DNA from: Mesorhizobium sp.
GTDB lineage: Bacteria > Pseudomonadota > Alphaproteobacteria > Rhizobiales > Rhizobiaceae
Direction of reading: 5' to 3'
NCBI RefSeq assembly: GCF_017306585.1
Contig: NZ_JAFKIC010000111.1
Coordinates: 23,726 to 87,725 of the forward strand
Length of the DNA stretch: 64,000 bases
Position 1 is the stretch's first letter; every line of letters starts with the position of its first letter. This document shows positions 28,438 to 36,012 of the stretch, in pieces. Both the position numbers and the translations under genes were made by a program. The notes beneath the pieces were generated by a model. The model worked only from the letters and a program-made list of their open reading frames with translations. It was not told the DNA's origin and did not search any database.

Positions 28438-28890
28438 ATGGCAGGGCTATATCTCGAGGAATTCGTCGTCGGCCATGTCTTCCAGCATACGCTGCGCAAG
28501 ACCGTGACCGAGAGCGACAACATGCTGTTTTCGGTGATGACGCTGAACCCGCAGCCATTGCACATCGACTTCGATTTCGCCGCCAAGAGCGAATGGGGCA
28601 AGCCACTGGTCAACTCGCTGTTCACGCTGGGGCTGATGATCGGCATCTCGGTCAACGACATCACCGTCGGCACGACGGTGGCCAATCTCGGCATGAAGGA
28701 AACCGTGTTTCCACACCCGGTGTTCCACGGCGACACCGTCAGGATCGAAACAACCGTTGTCTCGGTACGGGAGTCCAAATCGAAGCCCGATCGCGGCATC
28801 GTCGAGTTCGAGCACCGCGCCTATAACCAGAACGACGTTCTCGTCGCCAAATGCACGAGGCAGGCGATGATGCTGAAGAAGGCTGCCTGA
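28438..28890 (+). CDS. MaoC-like (R)-specific acyl-CoA hydratase
   Basis: The product is 150 residues with a single hot-dog MaoC dehydratase domain. The catalytic Asp/His pair of hydratase 2 enzymes lies in the NPQPLHIDFDFA segment (about residues 37-48), and VNSLFTLGLMIGIS forms the central helix. Such enzymes hydrate trans-2-enoyl-CoA esters. The ATG at 28438 is chosen for the strong GGAGGAGA 7 bases upstream; an in-frame ATG at 28345 would add a 31-residue tail not typical of the family. The stop codon overlaps the next start (TGATG), so it is coupled to a CoA-ester lyase. This pair is common in alphaproteobacteria, probably for branched C4/C5 CoA esters. Confidence 0.88.
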   Translation: MAGLYLEEFVVGHVFQHTLRKTVTESDNMLFSVMTLNPQPLHIDFDFAAKSEWGKPLVNSLFTLGLMIGISVNDITVGTTVANLGMKETVFPHPVFHGDTVRIETTVVSVRESKSKPDRGIVEFEHRAYNQNDVLVAKCTRQAMMLKKAA

Positions 28891-29771
28891 TGCGTTCGTT
28901 GCTGTTTGTTCCCGGCGATTCCGAGCGAAAGCTGGAGAAAGGTTTTGCCGCCGGCGCCGACGTGGTGATCGTCGATCTCGAGGACTCCGTGGCCCCGCAG
29001 AACAAGGCAGCCGCGCGCGACATCGCGGCGCGCTTCATCGTTGAACGCCGCGGCCAAACGCGTTCGGCTATTTATGTCAGGGTCAACGATCTTTCGACCG
29101 GGCTTACGGACAATGACCTCGCCGCTCTCGTTCCGGCGAAGCCGGACGGGATCATGCTGCCGAAATCCAACAGCGGCCAGGATGTCCAGCAGCTTGCCGC
29201 GAAGTTGAGGGTGCGCGAGGCCGAAAACGGCCTGGCCGATGGCGTGACAAAAATCCTGCCGATCATCACTGAAACCCCGGCCGGTGTGCTTGCCGCTGCG
29301 ACCTATGCCGGCACGAGTGCGCGGCTCGCCGGCCTCACCTGGGGCGCCGAAGACCTGTCCGCGGCGATCGGGGCACGCTCCGCCCGCGACGGGCAGGGTC
29401 GTTACACCGATGTCTTCCGCCTCGCCCGCACCATGACCATTCTCGCCGCCGGGGCGGCGGAGGTCGCGGCGATCGACACCGTGTTCCCCGGCTTCAGAGA
29501 CATGGCCGCCTTTTCCGCCGAGTGCACCGAGGCCGAACGGGACGGTTTCACCGGCAAGATGGCGATCCACCCCGACCAGGTGCCGGTCATCAATGCAGCC
29601 TTCACGCCCTCATCCGAAGCCGTGCAACAGTCGGCGTCCATCGTCGCGGCGTTCAAGGCGGCGGGAAATCCCGGCGTCGTCGGCATCGACGGCAAGATGT
29701 ACGACCGCCCGCATCTGCGGCTGGCGGAAAGGCTTTTGGCGCGCGCCAGGGTGGCGGGAGTTTTCGCCTAG
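28890..29771 (+). CDS. HpcH/HpaI-family CoA-ester lyase (CitE-like)
   Basis: The 293-residue product is a TIM barrel of the citrate lyase beta/malyl-CoA lyase family. Visible motifs are SLLFVPGDSERKLEK at the start, DVVIVDLEDSVAPQNKAAAR (about 26-45, with metal-binding Asp/Glu), IMLPKSN, ILPIITETPAGVL, LTWGAEDLSAAIGA with the second metal-binding acidic group, and GKMAIHPDQV. These enzymes cleave or form CoA esters such as malyl-CoA or citramalyl-CoA. Its size is that of stand-alone CitE-like lyases. The start overlaps the MaoC stop by one base, so a joint pathway, hydration followed by C-C cleavage, is likely. Confidence 0.9.
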   Translation: MRSLLFVPGDSERKLEKGFAAGADVVIVDLEDSVAPQNKAAARDIAARFIVERRGQTRSAIYVRVNDLSTGLTDNDLAALVPAKPDGIMLPKSNSGQDVQQLAAKLRVREAENGLADGVTKILPIITETPAGVLAAATYAGTSARLAGLTWGAEDLSAAIGARSARDGQGRYTDVFRLARTMTILAAGAAEVAAIDTVFPGFRDMAAFSAECTEAERDGFTGKMAIHPDQVPVINAAFTPSSEAVQQSASIVAAFKAAGNPGVVGIDGKMYDRPHLRLAERLLARARVAGVFA

Positions 29772-29897
29772 ACGCAAGGCGCGCTCAGCGCGGCCACTAC
29801 GGCAAGGTTGGGCGAACGGCGAATTCGCCTAGCAGGGCGTTGTCGAAAAGTATCACTCGGCATAAGTGAGTCGTGAACCGCCCTTCAGGAGCGATCC

Positions 29898-30128
29898 ATG
29901 AGCAGTTCTCAGATGGAGAAATATGTCTGGGCCTCGGTCCTATATTATACATTGGCCGTGGTCGCATCCGTGGCCACGGTGTCTATTGGAATCGTTGATG
30001 GCCTCTGGGGACTTGTTGCGTTATTCGGATACCTCGTACTGATTATATCTCTCAATGCATGGCGGCTCAGAAGGCATCCAAGAAGCGCCTATCAGCTAAA
30101 CTCAGCCAAACAGTTGCCCGACAGATAA
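29898..30128 (+). CDS. Small membrane protein of unknown function
   Basis: The product is 76 residues with two hydrophobic helices (about residues 11-29, LYYTLAVVASVATVSIGIV, and 35-53, WGLVALFGYLVLIISLNAW) and a basic tail (RLRRHPRS). CAGGAG lies 7 bases before the ATG. Its base composition is lower in GC than its neighbours. No family is recognised. It is alone between the CoA lyase and the convergent methyltransferase-like gene. Confidence 0.5.
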   Translation: MSSSQMEKYVWASVLYYTLAVVASVATVSIGIVDGLWGLVALFGYLVLIISLNAWRLRRHPRSAYQLNSAKQLPDR

Positions 30129-30226
30129 TCATCAAGTTTGCGGGAAACGCTTCGCTATCTTCATAGCTGAGGTAATCCTCCGTGCGGGCCAGGCTCGTAC
30201 GGCAGACGGGAATTAGCCTTCGAACA

Positions 30227-30901
30227 CTACCAGACAAGCGGGATCAGACGGTAGCGGACATTGGATGCATAGTCCTCATAGCCGCGCAGGCCGGCGCGCA
30301 GCGTTTTCTCCTCGATGAAGGTGCGCATGGCCAGCAGAACGATGAACACGACCACCGATGCCAGCCCCCACCAAGAACCAAGCAGCAGTGCCGTCCCGGC
30401 GAAGAAGAGGATGGCGCCGGCATACATGGGATGGCGGACATAGGCGTAAGGGCCGGTGCTGATCACATGCTGCCCGCGCTCGTCCTGTATTTTCACGACG
30501 GGCGCGGCAAAGCTGTTCTCCAGCATCGTCAGGTAGCAGAGCCAGATGCCGACCAGCAGCACCAAAGCGCCGATGACCTGCACCCAGACGGGAACCGCCG
30601 ACCAGCCGAAACGGAAGTCCAGTCCAATCAATGCCTGCCAGCCGAAGATGGCGAGCAGCAGCACCGACAGCAGCACCTTGTCGGCCGCCGTTTGATTCTT
30701 CTGGATGGGAGGGCTCAGCCGCTCCTTCATCAGGCCGGGATCGCGCCGCGACAGCGCCACGCCAAGGCTGAGGCTGAGCCCCACCATCAGGACCAGATAG
30801 GCCCATGCGGCTGGCCAGTGCAGTGTGCCGGCCGACAGAAAGAGCAAGGTGCCCATGAGGCCGAACCAGATGAACGTCTGAAGGATCAGTTTCGCGATCA
30901 T
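30227..30901 (-). CDS. Isoprenylcysteine carboxyl methyltransferase-like membrane protein
   Basis: The product is 224 residues with about five membrane helices. The C-terminal part carries the ICMT/PEMT signature: a GPYAYVRHPMYAGAILFFAG stretch (about 138-157) with the SAM-binding RHPMY motif, and a later EEKTLRAGLRGYEDYA with the acidic pair of the family. Members methylate lipids or small substrates at the membrane; the exact substrate is unknown. The ATG at 30901 has GTGGAAAG upstream. It is divergently transcribed from a TetR regulator across a spacer with two palindromes, so it is the likely target of that regulator. Confidence 0.82.
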   Translation of the reverse strand: MIAKLILQTFIWFGLMGTLLFLSAGTLHWPAAWAYLVLMVGLSLSLGVALSRRDPGLMKERLSPPIQKNQTAADKVLLSVLLLAIFGWQALIGLDFRFGWSAVPVWVQVIGALVLLVGIWLCYLTMLENSFAAPVVKIQDERGQHVISTGPYAYVRHPMYAGAILFFAGTALLLGSWWGLASVVVFIVLLAMRTFIEEKTLRAGLRGYEDYASNVRYRLIPLVW

Positions 30902-30943
30902 GATCGACTTTCCACGATATGCCGCCGCCGGCATTGGCTGAAT

Positions 30944-30978
30944 TAGACCACCGGTCTGTTATACCGACCATTGGTCTA
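30944..30978. promoter_or_regulatory. Paired palindromes, likely TetR operator
   Basis: The spacer between the methyltransferase-like gene and the TetR gene holds AGACC-ACC-GGTCT and, 12 bases further, GACC-ATT-GGTC. The whole 35-base block is also roughly symmetric (TAGACCA at one end, TGGTCTA at the other). GACC-N3-GGTC palindromes between divergent genes are typical TetR-family operators. Confidence 0.7.
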
Positions 30979-31041
30979 CAATTCAAGCGAGCCGCCGGAA
31001 TGGCTGGACGAAAGCGGCCATCGCGTGCAGAAGGTTTCGTC

Positions 31042-31755
31042 ATGCCCCGTGTGATCAAGCATCCGGAACTACGGCGAGAAGAACTTCTGGACCATGCCCA
31101 GGCGCTGTTCCTGACGCAGGGCTACGACCGGGCGAGCCTGAACGATGTCATAGCGTCCGCCGGCATCTCGAAGGGCGCCTTCTATCACTATTTTGCCTCC
31201 AAGGAGGCCCTGCTGGAGGCGTTGGCCGATCGTTTCGCGAAACAGGCGATGGCCGGTGTCCAGCACATATCGGGCGACCCCGGCCTCGATTCGCTTGGCC
31301 GCCTGAATAGCCTGCTCGCCCAGTCGCGGCGGGCCAAGATCGATACCGCGCCGGAGGCCTGGGCCCTTTTCGAGACGATATTCCGGCCAGAGAATCTGGT
31401 GCTTTTCCACCGCATCAACCTGGCAGCGAGCGCATCGTTTACACCCTTGCTGGTCAGGATCATCCGGCAAGGTGTCGAGGACGGCACCTTCAAGACCTTC
31501 GATCCGGAGGGTGTCGCCGACATCGTCATGCAGTTCGGCATGGCCACGCACGATGTCGTGGCCAAGGCGATAAACGGCGGCGATGCCGACATGGAGGTTG
31601 CGATTGAAGCCCTGGAAAGACGCGTCAGGCTCTACGAGATCGCTCTCGACCGCATACTCGGCCTCCCCGACGGAAGCATCCGGATCAGTGAAGCCGGTTA
31701 TGTCAGGGCCGTCATGACCGCCCGGCGGCGACAAGACGCCGGCAAGATAGGATGA
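31042..31755 (+). CDS. TetR/AcrR-family transcriptional regulator
   Basis: The product is 237 residues. The N-terminal helix-turn-helix (about residues 9-56) reads LLDHAQALFLTQGYD, then ASLNDVIASAGISKGAFYHY, typical of TetR. The C-terminal ligand-binding part is helical (about 65-220) and unlike any regulator I can name. The ATG at 31042 has AGAAGG 6 bases upstream; upstream in-frame starts would run through the operator region. It probably represses the divergent methyltransferase-like gene and itself through the palindromes at 30944-30978. The effector is unknown. Confidence 0.9.
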   Translation: MPRVIKHPELRREELLDHAQALFLTQGYDRASLNDVIASAGISKGAFYHYFASKEALLEALADRFAKQAMAGVQHISGDPGLDSLGRLNSLLAQSRRAKIDTAPEAWALFETIFRPENLVLFHRINLAASASFTPLLVRIIRQGVEDGTFKTFDPEGVADIVMQFGMATHDVVAKAINGGDADMEVAIEALERRVRLYEIALDRILGLPDGSIRISEAGYVRAVMTARRRQDAGKIG

Positions 31756-31768
31756 CCAAGTCCGGACC

Positions 31769-32377
31769 CTAATCCTTGCCCCAGCGAGGCCGGCGCATCG
31801 AAAAGACCTCGTCGACGCTGGCATAGTCCATGTAGCCGAGGCGGGCGACGTTGCCGGCCTTGGTAATGTCGAACAGGCCGTCCTTCAGGAAGGCATCGTC
31901 GATATGCACCCCGACCACCTCGCCGGCGACGACGACGGCGCTGGTCGGCGCTCCGTCCAGTCCCTTGGGGCGAAAGACCTCCGTCACCCTGCATTCGAGT
32001 GCCGCGGGCGCCGCCGCCACGCGCGGCGGACGCACCAGACGCGACGGCGCCATGGCAAGGTCGGCATAGGTGAACTCGTTGATGCCGCGCGGCGCATTGA
32101 CCGAGGTGTAGTTCATCTTCTCTGCAAGATCGCGGCTGACCAGATTGGCGACGAACTCGCCGGTTTCCAGCGCGAAGGAGGCACTATCCTTCTCGCCCTC
32201 CGAGGAAAACCAGACAATGAAGGGGCGCGTCGAAACGGCATTGAAGAAGGAGTACGGTGCGATGTTGATCTCGCCCGCCTTGTTCAATGTCGATATCCAG
32301 CCGATCGGGCGCGGCGCCACGATCGCTTTCGACGGATCGTGCGGCAGGCCATGCCCCTTGGACGGCTCGTAGAACAT
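31769..32377 (-). CDS. Flavin reductase-like domain protein (FMN-binding split barrel)
   Basis: The product is 202 residues of the flavin_reduct family. Signatures are SKAIVAPRPIGWISTLN near residue 16, IAPYSFFNAVSTRPFIVWFS (about 39-58), and GEFVANLVSRDLAEKMN (about 73-89), which bind FMN. Such proteins reduce flavin with NAD(P)H or act as small FMN oxidoreductases. Its ATG follows the TGA of the nitroreductase gene with no base between, so the two are one unit. It converges with the TetR gene, 13 bases apart. Confidence 0.88.
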   Translation of the reverse strand: MFYEPSKGHGLPHDPSKAIVAPRPIGWISTLNKAGEINIAPYSFFNAVSTRPFIVWFSSEGEKDSASFALETGEFVANLVSRDLAEKMNYTSVNAPRGINEFTYADLAMAPSRLVRPPRVAAAPAALECRVTEVFRPKGLDGAPTSAVVVAGEVVGVHIDDAFLKDGLFDITKAGNVARLGYMDYASVDEVFSMRRPRWGKD

Positions 32378-32962
32378 TCAGCCCGCCCAGGGCCCGGTAT
32401 AATCGGCGTAGAGCTTGGCGGGATCGGGCCTCGGGCGTTCCGGCGCCGGCCCGGCGTAGGAGCCGATGTGAATGAAGCCGACGACGCGTTCCTGCGGCGC
32501 CAGCCCGAGTATCGCCCTGCCCTCCGCAACATCGGAATACCAGTTGCTGATCATGTTGGTGCCATAGCCCAGCGCATTGGCTGATATCATCAGGTTCATG
32601 GCCGCCATGCCGCCCGACAGGAACATTTCCCATTGCGGGATCTTCGGGCTCTCCTTCGGTACCGACACTACCCCGATCACCAGCGGCGCCCGCGAGAACC
32701 GCGCCAGCTCCTGGTTGCGGCGGCCTTCGGGCAACGGGCCTTCCCGCTGTTCGGCGAGTTCGGCCAGCTTCTTGCCGATCTCGACGCGGACATCACCGCG
32801 ATAGAGGATGAAGCGCCAGGGTTCGAGCCGGCCATGATCAGGCACCCTTGTAGCGGCCGCGATCATCGTCGCGACATCGGCATCGCTCGGTGCCGGCTCC
32901 TTGAGTTCGGGAATCGGCGCGGAATTGCGGGTCAGCAGGAAGTCGATGATCGGCCACGCCAT
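32378..32962 (-). CDS. Nitroreductase family protein
   Basis: The product is 194 residues from the ATG at 32962, chosen because AGGAGA lies 8 bases upstream. The fold motifs of FMN-dependent nitroreductases are present: an N-terminal FLLTRNSAPI helix with the conserved Arg/Ser pair, ATRVPDHGRLEPWRFIL (about 40-56), the central GGMAAMNLMISANALGYGT (about 122-140), and FIHIGS near 165. The size fits the YdjA-like short group. It probably reduces nitro or enone groups using NAD(P)H. It abuts the flavin reductase gene, suggesting a joint flavin-linked reaction. Confidence 0.9.
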   Translation of the reverse strand: MAWPIIDFLLTRNSAPIPELKEPAPSDADVATMIAAATRVPDHGRLEPWRFILYRGDVRVEIGKKLAELAEQREGPLPEGRRNQELARFSRAPLVIGVVSVPKESPKIPQWEMFLSGGMAAMNLMISANALGYGTNMISNWYSDVAEGRAILGLAPQERVVGFIHIGSYAGPAPERPRPDPAKLYADYTGPWAG

Positions 32963-33116
32963 GGGCGCAAGTCTCCTAGACACTCGGTTTTGAGCTGAAG
33001 CGCACCATCGGGAATTCGGGCGGCTCGGGCAAAGGCGCGAAAGCGCCGGGCTGAAGAGACACGGATCGGACTCTTAAGCCTTGAAATTGCCACCGCCATG
33101 GGCTTCAACGCAAGAC

Positions 33117-34079
33117 ATGTTTGAGGGGCGCCTGCGTCTTTTCCTGGTCTGGCTCTGCACCATGCTGTTCATGGCGCCGACGGCCCTTGCGCTTGCGCAG
33201 GAAAAGGACGGTGTCGGCGACCTGAAACTTCCGGGCATATCGAGCTATGCGACGCCGAAGGGTGAGACCTCGCTGGCCATTGGCGGCGGTGGCGCGATCA
33301 CGCTTTCCGCCCAATTGACCGACAAGGGCACCGATATCACCCGCGGCCTCGTCTGGCGCGTCTTCAAGCCGGAAGCCGTCAATGGCAAATTGCCGATGGT
33401 TGCCTCTGCCCATGGCGGGACGGCCGTTTTTCAGCTCGAACCCGGCAGCTACCTGGTTCATGCCTCCTATGGCCGCGCGGGCGCTACCAAGCGCATCACC
33501 GTCGGAAAGGACGCCAAACGCGAGAGCGTGGTGCTCGATGCCGGCGGCCTGAAGCTCGACGCGGTTCTCTCCGGCGGCGTGCGCATTCCGCCCAAGAAAC
33601 TGCGTTTCTCGATCTATGAGGGCCACGCCGAGCCCAATGGCGACCGCGCGCTGATCATTCCCGATGTCGAGCCCAACAGTGTCGTGCGGCTCAACGCAGG
33701 CATCTACCACGTCGTCTCGACCTATGGCGCGGTCAACGCCGTCATCCGCTCCGACATTCGCGTCGAGGCCGGCAAGCTGACGGAAGCCACTGTCGAGCAT
33801 CACGCAGCCGAAATCACGATGAAACTGGTGCGCGAGACCGGCGGCGAAGCGATCGCCGATACGTCGTGGTCGCTACTCAACGAATCCGGCGATCCGATCA
33901 AGGAAACCGTAGGCGCCTTCGCCTCCCTGGTGCTGGCCGAGGGCGATTATACGATTATCGCCAAGAACCGCGACCGCATCTACCAGAAGGATTTCACGGT
34001 GGTTGCCGGACAGAATCAGGAAATCGAGGTTCTGGCGACCGAAGCCGCCGCGATGGACCCCGAGGAAGGCGCGGATTAG
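33117..34079 (+). CDS. Secreted conserved hypothetical protein with beta-sandwich repeats
   Basis: The product is 320 residues with a signal peptide (about residues 1-28, LFLVWLCTMLFMAPTALALAQ). The mature part has three to four beta-rich units of about 80 residues. Each ends in a turn of the G-x-Y-x-V/I type: ELEPGSYLVHASYG, RLNAGIYHVVSTYG and LVLAEGDYTIIAKN. This is the signature of PEGA or carboxypeptidase-regulatory-like folds. No catalytic motif is seen; a cell-envelope structural or binding role is likely but unproven. The ATG at 33117 starts the signal peptide directly; a TTG at 33081 would add a 12-residue leader. The acidic C-terminus (MDPEEGAD) closes 11 bases from the converging porin-like gene. 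Confidence 0.65.
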   Translation: MFEGRLRLFLVWLCTMLFMAPTALALAQEKDGVGDLKLPGISSYATPKGETSLAIGGGGAITLSAQLTDKGTDITRGLVWRVFKPEAVNGKLPMVASAHGGTAVFQLEPGSYLVHASYGRAGATKRITVGKDAKRESVVLDAGGLKLDAVLSGGVRIPPKKLRFSIYEGHAEPNGDRALIIPDVEPNSVVRLNAGIYHVVSTYGAVNAVIRSDIRVEAGKLTEATVEHHAAEITMKLVRETGGEAIADTSWSLLNESGDPIKETVGAFASLVLAEGDYTIIAKNRDRIYQKDFTVVAGQNQEIEVLATEAAAMDPEEGAD

Positions 34080-34090
34080 GCGACCGTCAC

Positions 34091-34891
34091 TCAGTTGAAA
34101 TGATAGTTCAACCCGACACGCACGATCTGCTCGTGAAAGGCAGCCGATGAGGTGAAGATGATGGGAGTGTTCGAGACCGCATCGAAGGACCGATGGCCAA
34201 GATCGACGTAGAGATACTCAGCCTTGACACTCCAGTTTGGCGCCAACATTGTCTCCACACCGGCGCCCGCCGTCCAGCCGAATTTGACTTTTGACGACGT
34301 CTGGTCCGCACAAATAAACGCATCTGCCAGACAGCCTGACGTTATGTCAGCCGTATTGAAATTGAGACTGGTCTTGCCATACGCCAAACCGCCTGTGGCG
34401 TAGATCAGCCATTGCGGGTTGACCAGATAACCCGCGCGACCACGCACCGTCCCAAACCAGTCGATTTGCTTGCCCACTCCGGTCGCAGTTGTGTCGAAAA
34501 ATTGGGGAGACCTAACCTCGGATAGGGACCCTTTTATGCCGGAAGCCTGCAGATCAGCCTCGAGACCAACAACCAGTCCTGATTGCAATTCCCAATTATA
34601 ACCAACCTGACCACCGCCAATGACGCCTTGTGCTTTCGGCGACAACGACGTTGGGAAAAGACCTATGCCGGCAATAGCCGCGAGGAACCCGTCGAGAGCA
34701 GGGTCCGTTGATCTTTCTGACAGATCAACACCGCCCGAATCCCAACCATAGCCAACATTTGCGCCGAGGTAACTTCCGGTCCAAGACGGCGACGAGGCGT
34801 TGAAATCCGCCGCCACAGCGACATTGATTGCGATCCCACCGGCAACACCCAGGATCACACTCGCCAAGCCGAGGCTTTTTATGGTCTTCAT
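34091..34891 (-). CDS. Outer-membrane beta-barrel protein (Omp25/Ropb-like porin family)
   Basis: The product is 266 residues. A signal peptide of about 25 residues ends in AVAAD. The mature protein is a small beta-barrel of the rhizobial Omp25/31 type: WTGSYLGANVGYGWDSG at the start, IGGGQVGYNWELQSGLVVGLEADL (about 90-113), FGTVRGRAGYLVNPQWLIYATGG, and a C-terminal strand VRVGLNYHFN ending in aromatic-x-Asn. Two cysteines (SGCLADAFICAD) form a likely disulfide in an extracellular loop. The ATG at 34891 has AAGGG 8 bases upstream; another ATG at 34897 is closer to that site. Such proteins are abundant outer-membrane structural proteins. Confidence 0.88.
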   Translation of the reverse strand: MKTIKSLGLASVILGVAGGIAINVAVAADFNASSPSWTGSYLGANVGYGWDSGGVDLSERSTDPALDGFLAAIAGIGLFPTSLSPKAQGVIGGGQVGYNWELQSGLVVGLEADLQASGIKGSLSEVRSPQFFDTTATGVGKQIDWFGTVRGRAGYLVNPQWLIYATGGLAYGKTSLNFNTADITSGCLADAFICADQTSSKVKFGWTAGAGVETMLAPNWSVKAEYLYVDLGHRSFDAVSNTPIIFTSSAAFHEQIVRVGLNYHFN

Positions 34892-34987
34892 CGACATTGC
34901 CCTTGCCCGCTCTATTCGTAGCAGGCGGCGCAACCAATGACTGTGTCCGCGAAGCAACTCGCGTCGTATATTTGGTGCCAGTCTTGC

Positions 34988-35926
34988 TCAGGCGGCCAGT
35001 TTGGTCCGCGCCGGAAGGAACGGAAGCCGGCGGCGCGGCAAGCTCGGCGCCAGATCGAAGACACCGCGATAGAGGCGGTCGAGCAAAGCCTTGCGGTCGC
35101 GTAGCGGTTCAAGCTCGCTCCAGGGCAGCACGTCGCCGACGCGCACATCGATTGCCTTGCCGGACAGCCGCGCGAATTCATGGATGAGCATCGAAAGGCG
35201 CAGTGTCAGCGAGGCCCTTCCCACGAATTTGGCCACGCGGCCGTCGCGCTCGGCCATGTTCATCGGCCCGCTGACCAGATGGAACAGCCTGCCATTCTGT
35301 CCGGAAAAATGCATCGGAATGACCGAGGCCTTGGCATCCTGGACGAGACGAGCCGGAAACATCTTCCACGGCAGATCGCGCGCCCGGCCAAAGCCTTTCG
35401 GCGCGGTCGCGACGCCGCCGGCCGGGAATACCACGATGGTGACGCCTTCCCTGAGCAGCCGCACCGCTTCATGGCGCACCGCCATGTTGTTCTTCAGCGC
35501 GTCCTTGGTCTCGGAGAAATCGATCGGCAGCGAATAGGGCTCCATCTCGCGGATCTTGAGCAGATCCTTGTGGATCATAACCCGGAACGGGCGCCCGAGC
35601 TGCTCCACCAGCGAAAGCACCGCAATACCGTCGCCGATGCCGAAGGGATGGTTGGCGACGATCACCAGCGGGGTATCGGGCAGGTTCTTCGGCGGCCACT
35701 GGTCGGCGGTTCGCACGCGCACGTCGATGAGGTCCAGCATGCGGCTGAAGATACGTTCGCCCGTCGGCACCACCTGACGGCGCCAGAAATCATAGAGCGC
35801 GGCAAAGCGATCGCGGCCGGACAGGCCCTCGATCGAATGGATGACCCAGCGCGTCAGCGCCGGCTGCCGCGGATTGGCGTAGGAAAGCTCGGGGAACGGT
35901 CGTTCGCGCGATTTCAGCTTGAGCAT
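34988..35926 (-). CDS. Lysophospholipid acyltransferase family protein
   Basis: The product is 312 residues with a PlsC-type acyltransferase domain (about residues 85-250). The catalytic histidine-aspartate motif reads NHPFGIGDG, with five residues between H and D. That spacing occurs in the putative hemolysin/OlsA-related branch, unlike the four of classical PlsC. Other blocks are VVFPAGGVATAP and SVIPMHFSGQNGRLFHL. It probably acylates a lysolipid; ornithine-lipid or phosphatidic-acid synthesis are both possible. It has no membrane helix of length. The C-terminal basic segment (LPRRRLPFLPARTKL) may contact the membrane. Confidence 0.82.
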   Translation of the reverse strand: MLKLKSRERPFPELSYANPRQPALTRWVIHSIEGLSGRDRFAALYDFWRRQVVPTGERIFSRMLDLIDVRVRTADQWPPKNLPDTPLVIVANHPFGIGDGIAVLSLVEQLGRPFRVMIHKDLLKIREMEPYSLPIDFSETKDALKNNMAVRHEAVRLLREGVTIVVFPAGGVATAPKGFGRARDLPWKMFPARLVQDAKASVIPMHFSGQNGRLFHLVSGPMNMAERDGRVAKFVGRASLTLRLSMLIHEFARLSGKAIDVRVGDVLPWSELEPLRDRKALLDRLYRGVFDLAPSLPRRRLPFLPARTKLAA

Positions 35927-35963
35927 CGGGGCTCGTTACAAGGTTGTCGTGACAGGGATATGA

Positions 35964-35993
35964 AAATGGCGGTGGATCGCTCCACCGCCATTT
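35964..35993 (-). terminator. Rho-independent terminator of thrS
   Basis: A perfect 13-bp stem (AAATGGCGGTGGA with TCCACCGCCATTT) with a 4-base loop lies 20 bases after the thrS stop. Read on the minus strand it is followed by a short T-run. It also separates thrS from the acyltransferase gene downstream. Confidence 0.85.
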
Positions 35994-36012
35994 CGATCGA
36001 GAGTGCTCTGTA

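Noticed and set aside
29818-29829. 12-base palindrome GGCGAATTCGCC downstream of the CoA lyase gene
   Set aside because: It has no loop and no T-run and is short enough to occur by chance in GC-rich DNA.
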